From contig CAWDVK010000013.1 of the NCBI GenBank assembly GCA_963805715.1, forward strand, positions 124,001 to 188,000: a stretch of 64,000 nt of DNA, written 5' to 3'. The number at the start of each line of letters is the position of its first letter. Within the stretch, counting starts at the first letter, position 1. The notes under the pieces were generated by a model that saw nothing but the letters and a program-made list of their open reading frames with translations, did no database searches and was not told where the DNA came from. A program made the position numbers and the translations under genes. Source of the stretch: CAWDVK01 sp963805715 (GTDB taxonomy: Bacteria; Actinomycetota; Actinomycetes; Streptosporangiales; Streptosporangiaceae). Of the stretch, positions 43,233-52,329 are shown piece after piece.

Positions 43233-44474
43233 ATGAAGGCCGACATGGTGGTCATCGGGGCGGGCGCGCTCGGCCTGAGCACTGCGCTGCACGGCGTTCT
43301 GGCGGGCCGCAGCGTGATCGTGGTGGAGCGGGCGGCGGCAGGATCGCAGGCATCCGGCCGGGCGGCGGGTCTGTTCAAGTCCGTCCAGGCGGACGCGCTG
43401 CGCACCGCGCTGGCCCGCCGCAGCATCGCCAGGGCGGTTAGTTTCGGCGACTGGGCCGGCGTCCCGCTGGACGTCGTGCGGTCCGGCAGCTTCCTGGTGG
43501 CGCGGACGGACGCGCACCAGGCCTACCTGCGCACCGAGGCACGCCAGTCCGCTGGCTGGGGCGCGGAGGTCCGCGTGGCACCGGCCGCTGAGCTGGCCGA
43601 CCGCGTGTCGTATTACCGGGGCGACGGCACTGAGCTGGCCCTCTGGTGCCCGGAGGACATCTACATCGAGGAGCCGATGAGCCTGGTGGCCGCCTACCTG
43701 GCCGCGGCCCGGCGGCACGGGACCGAGGTGCTGGAACGCGAGGCCGTCACCGGCGTGGTGATGTCCGGCGGGGGAGTAGCCGGCATCGAGACGACGGCGC
43801 GGTCCATCCGGGCCGCAGTCGTCGTGGACGCGGCCGGGGCCTGGACCCGGCAGGTGGCCGCGCTGGCCGGCGCGGACGCGAGCGTCGCGCCGGTCCGGCA
43901 CCAGCTGCTGGTCACCGAGCCCACCGCGCAGGTCCGGGCCGGCGATTCCATCACCCGGGTCGTCGACGCGGCGGCGTACCTGCGGCCAGCGCGCGGCGGC
44001 CTGATGTTTGGCGGCTTCGAGGCCGACCCCCTGCCGGTCGATCCGCGGACCGAGCCAGCCGGCTTCAGCACCGACGACGTGCCGCTCGATCTCTCGGTGC
44101 TGAGGAAGATGGCTGACCGGGTGGCGGCCGAGGTGCCCGTGGCCATGGATCAGCCGGTGGCCGAGCACAGGGGCGGCCTGTTCACCATGAGCCCGGACGG
44201 CCGGTTCGTGGCCGGGCCCGTGCCGCACGTGCCGGGCCTGTGGGTGGCCAGCGGCTGCAATGGCTCGGGCTTCTCGTCCTCGCCCGCCATCGGCGAGGCG
44301 CTGGCCGACTGGATCTGTGACCGGCCGGACCGGCTCGACATCTCAGCGCTATCGCCGGCCAGGTTCGCCGTCCGGACTGATGAGGAGCTCGTCAGCCGCG
44401 GTGTCTGGCAGTACGCGCACTACTACGACCCCGTCGCCGACGCCGATCAGGGATGTGCGGCAGTCCGCAATTAG
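43233..44474 (+). CDS. FAD-dependent amine/amino-acid oxidase (DAO, sarcosine-oxidase-like)
   Basis: The 413-residue product starts at ATG 43233; an ATG seven codons upstream (43212) is possible but has a poorly spaced RBS. The Rossmann motif VVIGAGALGLSTALHGVLAGRSVIVVE binds FAD. ASGRAAGLFKS, VVVDAAGAWTRQVAALAG, a YLRPARGGLMFGGFE strand and GLWVASGCNGSGFSSSPAIGEALADWI complete the DAO domain. It probably oxidises a secondary amine or an amino acid with H2O2 release. The substrate is unknown. It stands alone after the tandem repeat. Confidence 0.87.
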   Translation: MKADMVVIGAGALGLSTALHGVLAGRSVIVVERAAAGSQASGRAAGLFKSVQADALRTALARRSIARAVSFGDWAGVPLDVVRSGSFLVARTDAHQAYLRTEARQSAGWGAEVRVAPAAELADRVSYYRGDGTELALWCPEDIYIEEPMSLVAAYLAAARRHGTEVLEREAVTGVVMSGGGVAGIETTARSIRAAVVVDAAGAWTRQVAALAGADASVAPVRHQLLVTEPTAQVRAGDSITRVVDAAAYLRPARGGLMFGGFEADPLPVDPRTEPAGFSTDDVPLDLSVLRKMADRVAAEVPVAMDQPVAEHRGGLFTMSPDGRFVAGPVPHVPGLWVASGCNGSGFSSSPAIGEALADWICDRPDRLDISALSPARFAVRTDEELVSRGVWQYAHYYDPVADADQGCAAVRN

Positions 44475-44478
44475 GCAG

Positions 44479-44526
44479 CACCAGCGCAGAAGGGTTCCTG
44501 CGCATTCTGCTGCTGGCGGGCCAGGG
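44479..44526. terminator. Imperfect inverted repeat between convergent genes
   Basis: CAGCGCAGAA and TTCTGCTGCTG pair around a 13-base loop just after the FAD-oxidase stop and before the LapA stop on the other strand. It may terminate one or both transcripts. There is no T-tract. Confidence 0.4.
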
Positions 44527-44555
44527 CATCCGGCGGGCGTGGTCTCACTGACCGC

Positions 44556-44972
44556 TCAGCGGGCCTGTGACTTGCGCTGGTCGCGTCGCATGACGCGGCG
44601 CAGCTGAGTGATCCGGGCGGTTCCCGCGGCGGCCATCACCAGGGCGCCGCCGATAGCGGCCAGGAGCAGCGCCACGGCAAGCGACAGTTGCAGGTGGGCA
44701 CCGAGGAAGCTGATGCTGACCGCGTGCGCGTTCTGAATGATGAAGATCACCACCACGATCAGCGCAACGAAAGCCATGATCATGCCGGTGCGCATGCCGC
44801 TGATCCGGGTGTGCGCCGCTCTGCGCGTGGCGCCTGGCGGTGGCGGTGAGGGGGCGGGAGGCGGCGATTGCGCAGGCGGCGACGGTGATGGCGGCGGCTG
44901 GGAGGGCGCAGAGCCGTTGGCTGACGGGGGCAGCGGATTCCTGGTCGCGCCCTGCGGGGCTGGCTGAGTCAT
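44556..44972 (-). CDS. LapA-domain (DUF1049) membrane protein
   Basis: The 138-residue product starts at ATG 44972. A Pro/Ser-rich cytoplasmic N-terminus of about 50 residues is followed by two membrane segments (MIMAFVALIVVVIFIIQNAHAVSI, LSLAVALLLAAIGGALVMAAAG) with the LapA signature QNAHAVSISFLGAHLQLSLAVALLL between them, and a basic C-terminus (RRVMRRDQRKSQAR). LapA proteins are small inner-membrane proteins of poorly defined envelope function. The gene has its own AT-rich upstream region. Confidence 0.85.
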   Translation of the reverse strand: MTQPAPQGATRNPLPPSANGSAPSQPPPSPSPPAQSPPPAPSPPPPGATRRAAHTRISGMRTGMIMAFVALIVVVIFIIQNAHAVSISFLGAHLQLSLAVALLLAAIGGALVMAAAGTARITQLRRVMRRDQRKSQAR

Positions 44973-45249
44973 TGCGGAGCTTCCTTCACGAGTGAGACGC
45001 GCCGCTGGACCGTGGCAGGTTCCCTGGAGGGAGGGAACCCGGGACATCGCGCCTCTCGGCTGCTCCGTCCCGCTGTCTGCCCTCAGACTATTATGGAAAG
45101 CTAAAACCAGCAATGAATTTCTAGAATGAAACGAGACGCATTCCCGGCCGTCCTCGTCGGTCAGCGCGCCCGGCAGGACAGGAGCAGCAGCGAGCCCGCC
45201 TGAAGCCACCCCGCTGAACAGCGCGACCGGCGCATCCCCGCGAGCGTGC
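44973..45249. other. 277-bp gap; AT-rich promoter-like patch
   Basis: The segment at about 45085-45140 is strikingly AT-rich for this genome and is the likely promoter for the minus-strand lapA gene. The rest is GC-rich, with an open minus-strand frame that has no recognisable domain. Nothing else is supported. Confidence 0.4.
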
Positions 45250-46077
45250 TCAGCTGCCGCTGCCCGCTGATGCGCTGCTGCCGGTATCGGGCGGCTGCCC
45301 GGCGACAGCCCGCAGATGGCTCGCATGGGCGTCGCGCTGCCATTGCGGCGTGTCCGCCGCCGTGCAGCGCGGATCGTCGAACGGCTTGCCCGCCGCCAGC
45401 AGGTCGAGGTAGCGGGTGTCGGCGTCCACCCGCCTGCGGAACTCCGCGGCATCGCCGACGTGGCCGTGGCCGGGCACCACCCAGCGCACCCCGGATACCG
45501 CCGTGAGCCGCTGCAGGCCGGCCCGGTAATCCCCGAGCGGATCGTCCTCGACCGTATCCAGGAGCGGGATCTCGATGTCGGAGAGCATGTCGCCCGCGAC
45601 CAGGACCCCGGCGTCGGGGAGGAACACGCCGCCATGACCGGGCGCATGGCCGTTATGGATGATCAGCTCAGCGGCCGGGCCGTCCCAGGGGATCCGCTCC
45701 GCATCCTCGGCGAGCGGTACCAGGCGTCCGAACAGCTCGAGGTCATGACCGGGCGCGGTGCGCTGGACGCCGCTGACCATTCCGTCGCGCTCGGTCTCGG
45801 CGATTTCCACCGCGGCCGGTGCCGCGTACCGGGGCACGTCGCCCAGCTCGCGGCTCCACAGCACGTGGTCCCAGTGCGGATGGGTCGCGAAGCCGGCCCG
45901 CGGGCGCAGTCCCGCTCCGTGCAGGTCGTCGGCGAGCGCGCGGAGATCGGCCACCGAGACTGCCGGGTCGATGACCAGGCAGGCGCCGTCCTCGGCCACT
46001 ACCACGGTGCTCGTGGACATCAGCAGGTCGGACGTGGCGACCAGGACACCTGGCGCGATCTCCCTGAAGCGCTGCAT
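45250..46077 (-). CDS. MBL-fold metallo-hydrolase
   Basis: The 275-residue product starts at ATG 46077 directly after a GGGAGAGGGA RBS. The di-metal site is complete: THPHWDHVLW (HxHxDH), then NGHAPGHGGVF (His), GDMLSDIEI (bridging Asp) and VPGHGHVGD (final His). The fold is shared by glyoxalase II, lactonases and beta-lactamases. The insert before the last His and the C-terminal helical extension place it with generic actinobacterial MBL hydrolases of unknown substrate. It is divergent from the DUF1707 gene. Confidence 0.88.
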   Translation of the reverse strand: MQRFREIAPGVLVATSDLLMSTSTVVVAEDGACLVIDPAVSVADLRALADDLHGAGLRPRAGFATHPHWDHVLWSRELGDVPRYAAPAAVEIAETERDGMVSGVQRTAPGHDLELFGRLVPLAEDAERIPWDGPAAELIIHNGHAPGHGGVFLPDAGVLVAGDMLSDIEIPLLDTVEDDPLGDYRAGLQRLTAVSGVRWVVPGHGHVGDAAEFRRRVDADTRYLDLLAAGKPFDDPRCTAADTPQWQRDAHASHLRAVAGQPPDTGSSASAGSGS

Positions 46078-46220
46078 TCCCTCTCCCCACCGTCTGCCGG
46101 CCGTGGCCGGCCACCCGATTATCCGCGAGCGGCGCCGCGGCAGGCCAGTCACCAGGCAACGTCACGATGTGCCCGCTATCTGCCCGGCCATGCGGGCCGG
46201 CCGGACACTAGGGTGAAAGC

Positions 46221-46871
46221 GTGAGCAACCTTCCTGAGCCGGCCGATGCGCGCTCCCTGAGAGTTTCCGACGCGGACCGCGAGAGGGTCGCCGACGTGCT
46301 CCGGGACGCTGCCGGGCAGGGCCGGATCACCTTTGACGAGCTCGATGAGCGGCTCGGCGTGGCGTACGCGGCGAAGACCTACGCCGACCTGGAGGCCGTC
46401 ACCAGCGATCTGCCCGCGCAGCCGGCGTTCGCCCAGCCGGCCACGGCCGGCGCGTTCCCGGCGGATCGCATCGGCGGAAGTCCGGGCACGCGGTTCTCGC
46501 TCGCGATCATGAGCGGGGCCACGCGCCGCGGCCCCTGGGTCGTGCCACCGGCGTATGTCGCGGTCGCCATCATGGGCGGGGTAACGCTGGACCTGCGGGA
46601 TGCGCGATTCAGCCAGCCTGAGGTGACGATCAGCGCGTTCGCGCTGATGGGCGGCATCGAGATCATCGCGCCCGAGGACATCGAGGTGGACGTGGCCGGC
46701 ATCGGGCTCATGGGCGGCTTCGATCACAGCGCCGGCGGGCCTGGCATTCCTGGCGCCCCGCGGCTAAAGGTGATCGGCCTGGCCGTGATGGGCGGCGTCG
46801 ACGTGAAGCGCAAGCCGTCCAGGGAACCCGGCGAGCCTCAGTCACGGATGCTGCCCGGTCCGCAGGCATGA
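46221..46871 (+). CDS. DUF1707 (SHOCT-like) and LiaF-like domain protein
   Basis: The 216-residue product starts at GTG 46221. The N-terminal DUF1707 motif is plain: LRVSDADRERVADVLRDAAGQGRITFDELDERLGVAYAAKTYADLEAVTSDLP. The C-terminal half contains the glycine-rich repeated strands AIMGGVTLDLRDA, ALMGGIEIIAPED, GLMGGFDH and AVMGGVDVKRK, typical of the LiaF/DUF2154-like right-handed beta structure. It is probably peripheral and linked to envelope stress responses. It is stop-to-stop convergent with the lipid kinase gene (46871/46872). Confidence 0.87.
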   Translation: MSNLPEPADARSLRVSDADRERVADVLRDAAGQGRITFDELDERLGVAYAAKTYADLEAVTSDLPAQPAFAQPATAGAFPADRIGGSPGTRFSLAIMSGATRRGPWVVPPAYVAVAIMGGVTLDLRDARFSQPEVTISAFALMGGIEIIAPEDIEVDVAGIGLMGGFDHSAGGPGIPGAPRLKVIGLAVMGGVDVKRKPSREPGEPQSRMLPGPQA

Positions 46872-47933
46872 TCACCTCGCTGGCCCCGGCGGAGGCGCGA
46901 GCACCGTCAGCGCCGCCGGAAGCACCCGGATTCGCAGCCGGGCGCCGGCCGGGAGCGGCCCCGCTCCGGCGAGCGTCTCGCCGTCGGCCGCGGACGGCAT
47001 GGCCCGGTCCACGGTCACGCTGACGTCCGTGCCTCGGTGCAGGCTGATCTGGGCGATGGACACGTGCGACCCGTCCCTGATCTTCGCCAGCGTCCGCAGG
47101 AAGGCCAGCCTGGGGCCGTGCCGCATCAGCACGATGTCCAGCACGCCGTCGTCGATCCGCGCTGGCGGTGCCACTTTCATCCCGGCTCCGAAGTAAGCGG
47201 AATTGGCGACCACCACCGCGTACCCGGCCAGTTCATGGACGACGGCAGGCTCGCGGGCGGCGCCGCCGCGGTCAGCCTGGCCGGCCGCCGCGCCCGCCAG
47301 GACTGCCTGCCCGGCGACGACCGCGCCAGATCCCTCGGCCGCGCCATTCCCGCTGATCTCGACCCGGAACCTGGCCGGCTTCCAGCCGGCCAGGGCGCGC
47401 AGCGCGGCGACCGGGTACACCATCGGGCCGCCTAGCCAGTGCATCCGGTTGGCGATCTCGCCGGCCAGCGCGGGCACGCCGAGGTACACGCTGCCGGCCA
47501 CCAGATGATCCGGCTGGCCGGGCACGCTGACGCTGATCAGGTCCATCTGCCGGGTAGCGCCGGCGGTGAGGACCCTGGCAGCGGCCGCGGGATCGGCGGG
47601 GATGCCCAGCACCCTGGCCAAGTCATTGCCGCGGCCGGCCGGGATGATCCCGAAGATGCCGGACCCGGCCGCGGCCACGCCCGCGAGCGCGCTGGCCAGC
47701 CCGTCGCCGCCGACGGCGACGACCGCATCCCCGCGCTGAACCGCCGCCGCCGCGACCTCCTGCGCGTGCCGCAGGCTGGCCGACTCGGTGACCTCGCAGG
47801 CCGCGCCGGCCGCGTCCAGCGCCGCGACCGCGACCGGCAGCACGCGCACCGCCCGGCCCCGGCCGGCGACCGGATTGACCACGAGGCAGAACTGGCCTGA
47901 CACGGTGCCTCCATTGCGGTCCGCGCCGCTCAT
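46872..47933 (-). CDS. Diacylglycerol-kinase-family lipid kinase
   Basis: The 353-residue product starts at ATG 47933. The DAGK catalytic motif is intact: CLVVNPVAGRGRAVRVLP, AVVAVGGDGLASALAG (GGDG) and GIIPAGRGNDLARVLGIP. C-terminal strands VANSAYFGAGMKVAPPARIDDGVLDIVL form the second domain typical of YegS/BmrU-like kinases. It may phosphorylate diacylglycerol or a related lipid in recycling of membrane phospholipid. A long Ala/Gly-rich insert lies at about residues 205-230. Confidence 0.88.
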   Translation of the reverse strand: MSGADRNGGTVSGQFCLVVNPVAGRGRAVRVLPVAVAALDAAGAACEVTESASLRHAQEVAAAAVQRGDAVVAVGGDGLASALAGVAAAGSGIFGIIPAGRGNDLARVLGIPADPAAAARVLTAGATRQMDLISVSVPGQPDHLVAGSVYLGVPALAGEIANRMHWLGGPMVYPVAALRALAGWKPARFRVEISGNGAAEGSGAVVAGQAVLAGAAAGQADRGGAAREPAVVHELAGYAVVVANSAYFGAGMKVAPPARIDDGVLDIVLMRHGPRLAFLRTLAKIRDGSHVSIAQISLHRGTDVSVTVDRAMPSAADGETLAGAGPLPAGARLRIRVLPAALTVLAPPPGPAR

Positions 47934-48031
47934 TGCGGGCGATCGGGACAGGCTACCGACATCGCGGCCGTCTGCGGTGGCCTCGCTGACATCGGTGACA
48001 GCACGGCCTGCGCGGGGCGTACGATCAGGCC

Positions 48032-48385
48032 ATGCCGGGCCAGCGCCGTGCGGCGAGCACCGAGCCGCAGTACCTGCAGGTTCAGACCACCACCGACTCG
48101 CGGGCTGAGGCGATGGACCTGGCGCATGCGGCCGTGGCGGCGAGACTTGCCGCGTGTGCCCAGGTCGCCGGGCCGATTGCCAGCACGTACTGGTGGGAGG
48201 ACGGGATCGAGCGGGCCGAGGAGTGGCTGATCATGCTCAAGCTGCCCGCCGACCGCTATAACGACCTGGCCGAGTTCCTGACCGAACGGCACAGCTACGA
48301 CGAGCCGGAGATCATCGCGACGCCGATCGTGGCCGGCGCACCGTCGTATCTAAGCTGGATGGAGGACGAGACCCGGCCCGAGTGA
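48032..48385 (+). CDS. cutA: CutA1 divalent-ion tolerance protein
   Basis: The 117-residue product has the CutA1 fold: LQVQTTTDSRAEAMDLAHAAVAARLAACAQV, IASTYWWEDGIERAEEWLIMLKLPADRYNDLAEFL, and HSYDEPEIIATPIVAGAPSYLSWM. Such proteins form trimers; involvement in copper tolerance is debated. The stop overlaps the next frame (GTGA). Confidence 0.93.
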   Translation: MPGQRRAASTEPQYLQVQTTTDSRAEAMDLAHAAVAARLAACAQVAGPIASTYWWEDGIERAEEWLIMLKLPADRYNDLAEFLTERHSYDEPEIIATPIVAGAPSYLSWMEDETRPE

Positions 48386-48597
48386 GCACTGGCCCTGCGG
48401 GTCGGCGGCCACTCCGGGCGGGCGGCGTGCGGCTGTCGGCGAGCGAGCTGGATCAGTTCGTAGCGGAGCAGCGCCGCAGCGCGGCGGTCGTCGGCCTTGA
48501 GTCGGCCAGCGTGCCGGGCGGCATGGCCGAGCTCGACGGCTACTACGACGCGATGCAGCCGCGGCTGCATGCCTGCGCCGAGGCGTGGCAGGTTTAG
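48382..48597 (+). pseudogene. Fragment resembling the oxygenase MpaB family (DUF2236)
   Basis: The 71-residue frame begins with GTG overlapping the cutA stop. The region LDQFVAEQRRSAAVVGLESASVPGGMAELDGYYDAMQPRLHA resembles the interior of DUF2236/MpaB-like oxygenases. No haem-ligand segments are present, and the frame ends after about 70 residues. It is either a translated small protein with a residual fold or a pseudogene fragment. Its stop overlaps the convergent phosphatase stop. Confidence 0.5.
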
Positions 48598-49184
48598 TCG
48601 CTCGCCGGCGACACGTTCCAGGACAGCATCACGTCCTGGCCGTGCTCGTCGCCGAGGACGCTCAGCGTCCCGGTTTCCAGCCGGAAGAGCCTGCCGCCGG
48701 CCGGCTCCAGGCCAAGCCACCGCGCGGTCAGCACCCGCAGCATGTGCGCGTGCGAGACCAGTGCCACGTCGCCGCCGGAGAGTAGCGGGCGGACCCGCGC
48801 GAGTACCGCGTCGGCCCGGCGGCCAACGTCCTCGATGGACTCGCCCGGGTGGTCGCCGGGGATGACGCCGTCCCGCCACAGGTACCAGTCCGGCCGCTGC
48901 TGCCGGATCTGCGCGGTCGTCAGTCCCTCGTAGCCGCCGTAATCCCACTCCTGCAGGTTCGGGTCGACCTCGGCGCCGGCCAGCCCAGCCAGCCCGGCTG
49001 TGCACCTGGCTCGCTGCGCCGGGCTGGTGAAACTGGCGACGATCTGCCGCTTGGCCAGCGCGGGGGCCAGCGCGATAGCGTCCGCCTCGCCCCGCTCGGT
49101 CAGCGGAACGTCGCTCCGGCCGGTATGACAGCCGCGACGGCTCCACTCGGTCTCGCCGTGCCGGAGCAGGATCAGTTCTCCCAT
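48594..49184 (-). CDS. Histidine phosphatase family protein
   Basis: The 196-residue product starts at ATG 49184 (two further ATGs lie just upstream). It shows LILLRHGETEWSRRGCHTGRSDVPLTERG (phospho-accepting His in RHG), SFTSPAQRARCTA, EWDYGGYEGLT and VALVSHAHMLRVLTARWLGL with the second catalytic His. It is a phosphoglycerate-mutase-like phosphatase; the substrate is unknown. Its stop overlaps the MpaB-like fragment's stop. Confidence 0.9.
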   Translation of the reverse strand: MGELILLRHGETEWSRRGCHTGRSDVPLTERGEADAIALAPALAKRQIVASFTSPAQRARCTAGLAGLAGAEVDPNLQEWDYGGYEGLTTAQIRQQRPDWYLWRDGVIPGDHPGESIEDVGRRADAVLARVRPLLSGGDVALVSHAHMLRVLTARWLGLEPAGGRLFRLETGTLSVLGDEHGQDVMLSWNVSPASD

Positions 49185-49289
49185 AGCTGCCATCATCGCC
49201 CACACCTGGCCGGGCAGCGCGAGCCGCCCGAGCTGCAGCCAGCGGGCCGAACTCCGGCCGGACCTCGGTGCTGCCCGAGCCGAGCCCGC

Positions 49290-49684
49290 CGAGGCGATCG
49301 TGCCGTGGATACCGCTGTTCATGTTCGTGTTCCTGTTCGGGCTGAGCATGGACTACCGCGTCTTCATCCTGAGCCGGATCCGGGAGCTGCGCTCAGGCGG
49401 CGCCAGCACGAAGGACGCCGTCGTGGGCGGCATATCCAGCAGCGCCGGGGGTGGTGACCAGCGCGGCCGTGATCATGGTGGCGGTGTTCTCGATCCTCGC
49501 CACGCTGTCGATCATCCAGCTGAAGATGCTCGGAATCGGCCTGGCCGCCGCCGTGCTGATCGACGCCACGGTGGTCCGCGGCATCCTGGTGCCGTCCGCG
49601 CTGGGGCTGCTGGGGGAGCGAAGCTGGTCCCTGCCGCGCTGGCTGCCAGCCCGGCCCGCCCCGGCTGCTGACCCTGCGCCGTAG
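49290..49684 (+). pseudogene. C-terminal remnant of an MmpL/RND transporter
   Basis: One frame reads VPWIPLFMFVFLFGLSMDYRVFILSRIRELRSGGAS and KDAVVGGISSSAG. A shift near 49447 leads to TSAAVIMVAVFSILATLSIIQLKMLGIGLA and VLIDATVVRGILVPSALGLLGERSWSLPRWLP. This is the last quarter of an MmpL protein and is clearly paralogous to 51845-52180 of the intact gene downstream. The first three quarters are gone. Confidence 0.88.
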
Positions 49685-49713
49685 CAAGTTCTCATGATCG
49701 AGCGGCGGGACGG

Positions 49714-49730
49714 CCCGCCCGGCGGGCGGG
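49714..49730. terminator. GC hairpin after the MmpL remnant
   Basis: CCCGCCC (49714-49720) and GGGCGGG (49724-49730) form a seven-pair perfect stem with a three-base loop. It could terminate transcripts reading out of the remnant. No T-tract follows. Confidence 0.4.
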
Positions 49731-49978
49731 CGGAGCGCGGCCCGCCGCCGACCGCCGGCGGCCAGCAGGCGAGGCTGTGCATAGCCGATCCAGTCATGAT
49801 CAATCCAGTGATCGCGCGCTTACAGATAGTGCGTTAGATCACAAGCCGATGACGATTACCGGGCCCGGCCACTGGCGGACTGGGGCTACATTAAGCGCCA
49901 TTGCCAGCCCGCTGCCCCTGGAACCCGGCGCGCTGCTGGCTCGTTGAAACATAAAACCCCTGAGCCAGAGAGCGACCA

Positions 49979-52312
49979 TTGCGCCAGCTCCCTACCACCA
50001 CCCCTGCTTCAAGCGCCCCCGTTCCCGACCGGTCCCCGGCAGGCAGCCGCGCGCCCATCGTGCAGCGGATCGCCTGCTGGAGCGCCCGGCACCAGAAGAC
50101 CGCGGTGGCCGGGTGGCTGGCCTTCGTCGCCATCGCCTGGGTGGTCGGCCAGCTGGTATCGGCTTCGGCCGTGCCGCAATACGATCCGGGCCAGGCCGGC
50201 CGGGCCGAGCAGGAACTGGCCCAGCTGAAGGTGGTCAATCCGCCGGTCGAGAGCGTGCTGGTCGAGGTCCGGACCCGCGCGTCCAGGCTGCGGTCGGAAG
50301 CTGCCGCCGAAGTGCGCAAGGTAGCCGGGCAGGTCGAGGACGTGCTCGCCGAGATACCGGCCGCGGCCAGGGACATCCGCACATCATTCGCGCGGCACAG
50401 CCGGGACGGCATGATCGCCGCGCCGCTGGCCGCGCTCGTGACGTTCCAGGTGGGCGGACCGCACTCGGACGCTGACACGACCGTGCTCGCCGATCTCGCC
50501 GCTGTCGCCAGGGTCCAGGCGATGCACCGCGGGATGGTCGTCCAGGAGGCGGGCGACGCGAGCACCGACCGGGTGGCCAGCGCGATGCTCGGCCAGGACT
50601 TCCATCAGGCCGAGGACACCTCGATCCCGCTCACCGTGATCCTGCTGCTGGCCGCGTTCGGCGCGCTCATCGCCGCCGGCATTCCGGTGCTGCTCGCGGG
50701 CACGGCCGTCACCGCGGCTGTCTCGCTGCTGGCCATCCCGGCTCAGTGGCTGCCGGTGGGGGCAGGGACATCAGAGATCGTCCTGGTCATCGGGATGGCG
50801 GTCGGCGTCGACTACTCCCTGTTCTATCTGCGCCGCGAGCGCGAGGAGCGGGCCGCGGGACACAGCCAGCTGGCCGCGATCAGGATCGCCGCCGCCACAT
50901 CGGGCAAGGCCATCGTGATCTCCGGCCTGACCGTGATGTTCTGCCTGGCCGGCCTGTTCCTGACCGGCATCGACCTGTTCACCGGCATCTCGTTCGGGAC
51001 GATCATGGTCGTCGCCATGGCCGTGCTCGGCTCGGTGACGTTCCTGCCTGCGCTGCTGTCGTGCCTCGGCTCATGGGTCGACCGGTGCCGGGTGCCGTGG
51101 ATCGGCCGTCGCCGGACGGCAGCCCGCCCGTCCCGGATGTGGACCAGACTGGTCCGCGGGGTGGTCCGGCGGCCGGCGGCATGGGGCGGGATCGCTGCCT
51201 TGGCGATGCTCGCGCTGTGCGCTCCGGCCCTGGGCATGCGCATCGGCAATCCGGCCGTCGACCTGCCGACCAGCCTGCCAGTCGTGCACGTGCTGGACGA
51301 GATCCAGCAGCAGTTCCCCGGCCGGCCTGCCCCGGCCGAGGTCGTCGTCACCGGCGCGGACCTCGACGGTCCGGCCGTCCAGCATGCCGTGACGCGGCTG
51401 CAGGCCATGGCCACCCCCGGCGGCCTCATCCGCGGGCCGATCACGGCCGCGCCGGTGGACAGCGGGCGGGCGCTGGTGCTGCAGGTACCGCTGGCCGGCA
51501 ACGGCTCCGACTCGGCCTCCGTGGCCGCCCTGCTCCGGCTGGAGAACCAGGCCCTGCCGGCCACCATCGGCCATGCGGGCGCGAGGTTCGCTGTGACCGG
51601 GAGCACCGCGTCGAATTACGACCAGATCTCCATGCTGCACAGCCGCAGCCCGCTTGTCTTCGGGGTGATCGCGCTGCTCGCCTTTCTGCTGCTGATGGCC
51701 GCATTCCGGAGCGTCACGATCCCGGTGATCTCCATCGGCCTCAACCTGCTCTCGGTGGGCGCGGCCTACGGCGTGGTGACCCTGATCTTCCAGGACGGCT
51801 GGCTGCAGGGGCTCATCGGCTTCACGTCCTACGGCGCCGTGGTGCCCTGGGTGCCGCTGTTCACCTTCGTGCTGCTCTTCGGCCTGAGCATGGACTACCA
51901 CGTGTTCATCGTCAGCCGGATCAGGGAGCTGCGGCTGGCCGGAGCGAGCACGCCGGACGCTGTGGTCGAGGGGATCAGCCGCTGCGCCGGGGTCGTCAGC
52001 AGCGCCGCCCTGATCATGGTCGCCGTCTTCTCCGTCTTCGCGACCCTGTCGATGATTGACCTGAAGATGCTGGGAGTCGGCCTGGCCGTGGCCGTGCTCA
52101 TCGACGCGACCCTGGTGCGCGGGCTGATCCTGCCTGCTGCACTGGCCCTGCTCGGCGAGCGCAGCTGGTACCTGCCGTCCTGGCTCGAGTGGCTGCCGGG
52201 CTATCGGCTGGCCCACGATCATCAGGTGGCGCCAGCGCCGGCCAGCCAGGGCTCAGGCTCGCGGCGGCCGCTGCGGCCTGCCGGGCCGGCCGCCGATCCG
52301 GTCGGCCCCTGA
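49979..52312 (+). CDS. MMPL/RND-family transporter
   Basis: The 777-residue product starts at TTG 49979. It has the two-fold MmpL layout: an N-terminal anchor helix (TAVAGWLAFVAIAWVVGQL), a soluble loop rich in helices with a coiled-coil character (residues 80-190), membrane block one with IGMAVGVDYSLFYLRREREE, a shorter second loop, and membrane block two with FGLSMDYHVFIVSRIREL. The Asp/Tyr pairs (DYSLF, DYHVF) are the family's proton-relay motif. It probably exports a lipid or small amphiphile. A truncated paralogue lies 300 bp upstream, so this locus has seen a tandem duplication. Confidence 0.9.
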   Translation: MRQLPTTTPASSAPVPDRSPAGSRAPIVQRIACWSARHQKTAVAGWLAFVAIAWVVGQLVSASAVPQYDPGQAGRAEQELAQLKVVNPPVESVLVEVRTRASRLRSEAAAEVRKVAGQVEDVLAEIPAAARDIRTSFARHSRDGMIAAPLAALVTFQVGGPHSDADTTVLADLAAVARVQAMHRGMVVQEAGDASTDRVASAMLGQDFHQAEDTSIPLTVILLLAAFGALIAAGIPVLLAGTAVTAAVSLLAIPAQWLPVGAGTSEIVLVIGMAVGVDYSLFYLRREREERAAGHSQLAAIRIAAATSGKAIVISGLTVMFCLAGLFLTGIDLFTGISFGTIMVVAMAVLGSVTFLPALLSCLGSWVDRCRVPWIGRRRTAARPSRMWTRLVRGVVRRPAAWGGIAALAMLALCAPALGMRIGNPAVDLPTSLPVVHVLDEIQQQFPGRPAPAEVVVTGADLDGPAVQHAVTRLQAMATPGGLIRGPITAAPVDSGRALVLQVPLAGNGSDSASVAALLRLENQALPATIGHAGARFAVTGSTASNYDQISMLHSRSPLVFGVIALLAFLLLMAAFRSVTIPVISIGLNLLSVGAAYGVVTLIFQDGWLQGLIGFTSYGAVVPWVPLFTFVLLFGLSMDYHVFIVSRIRELRLAGASTPDAVVEGISRCAGVVSSAALIMVAVFSVFATLSMIDLKMLGVGLAVAVLIDATLVRGLILPAALALLGERSWYLPSWLEWLPGYRLAHDHQVAPAPASQGSGSRRPLRPAGPAADPVGP

Positions 52313-52329
52313 CGGCGAAAGCGGCCGCG

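Noticed and set aside
42944..43426. Minus-strand ORF made of repeated LPTAQRCPLLSAAHC-type peptides
   Set aside because: It is only the 17-bp tandem array read through in frames that happen to stay open; there is no family similarity and it overlaps the FAD-oxidase gene.
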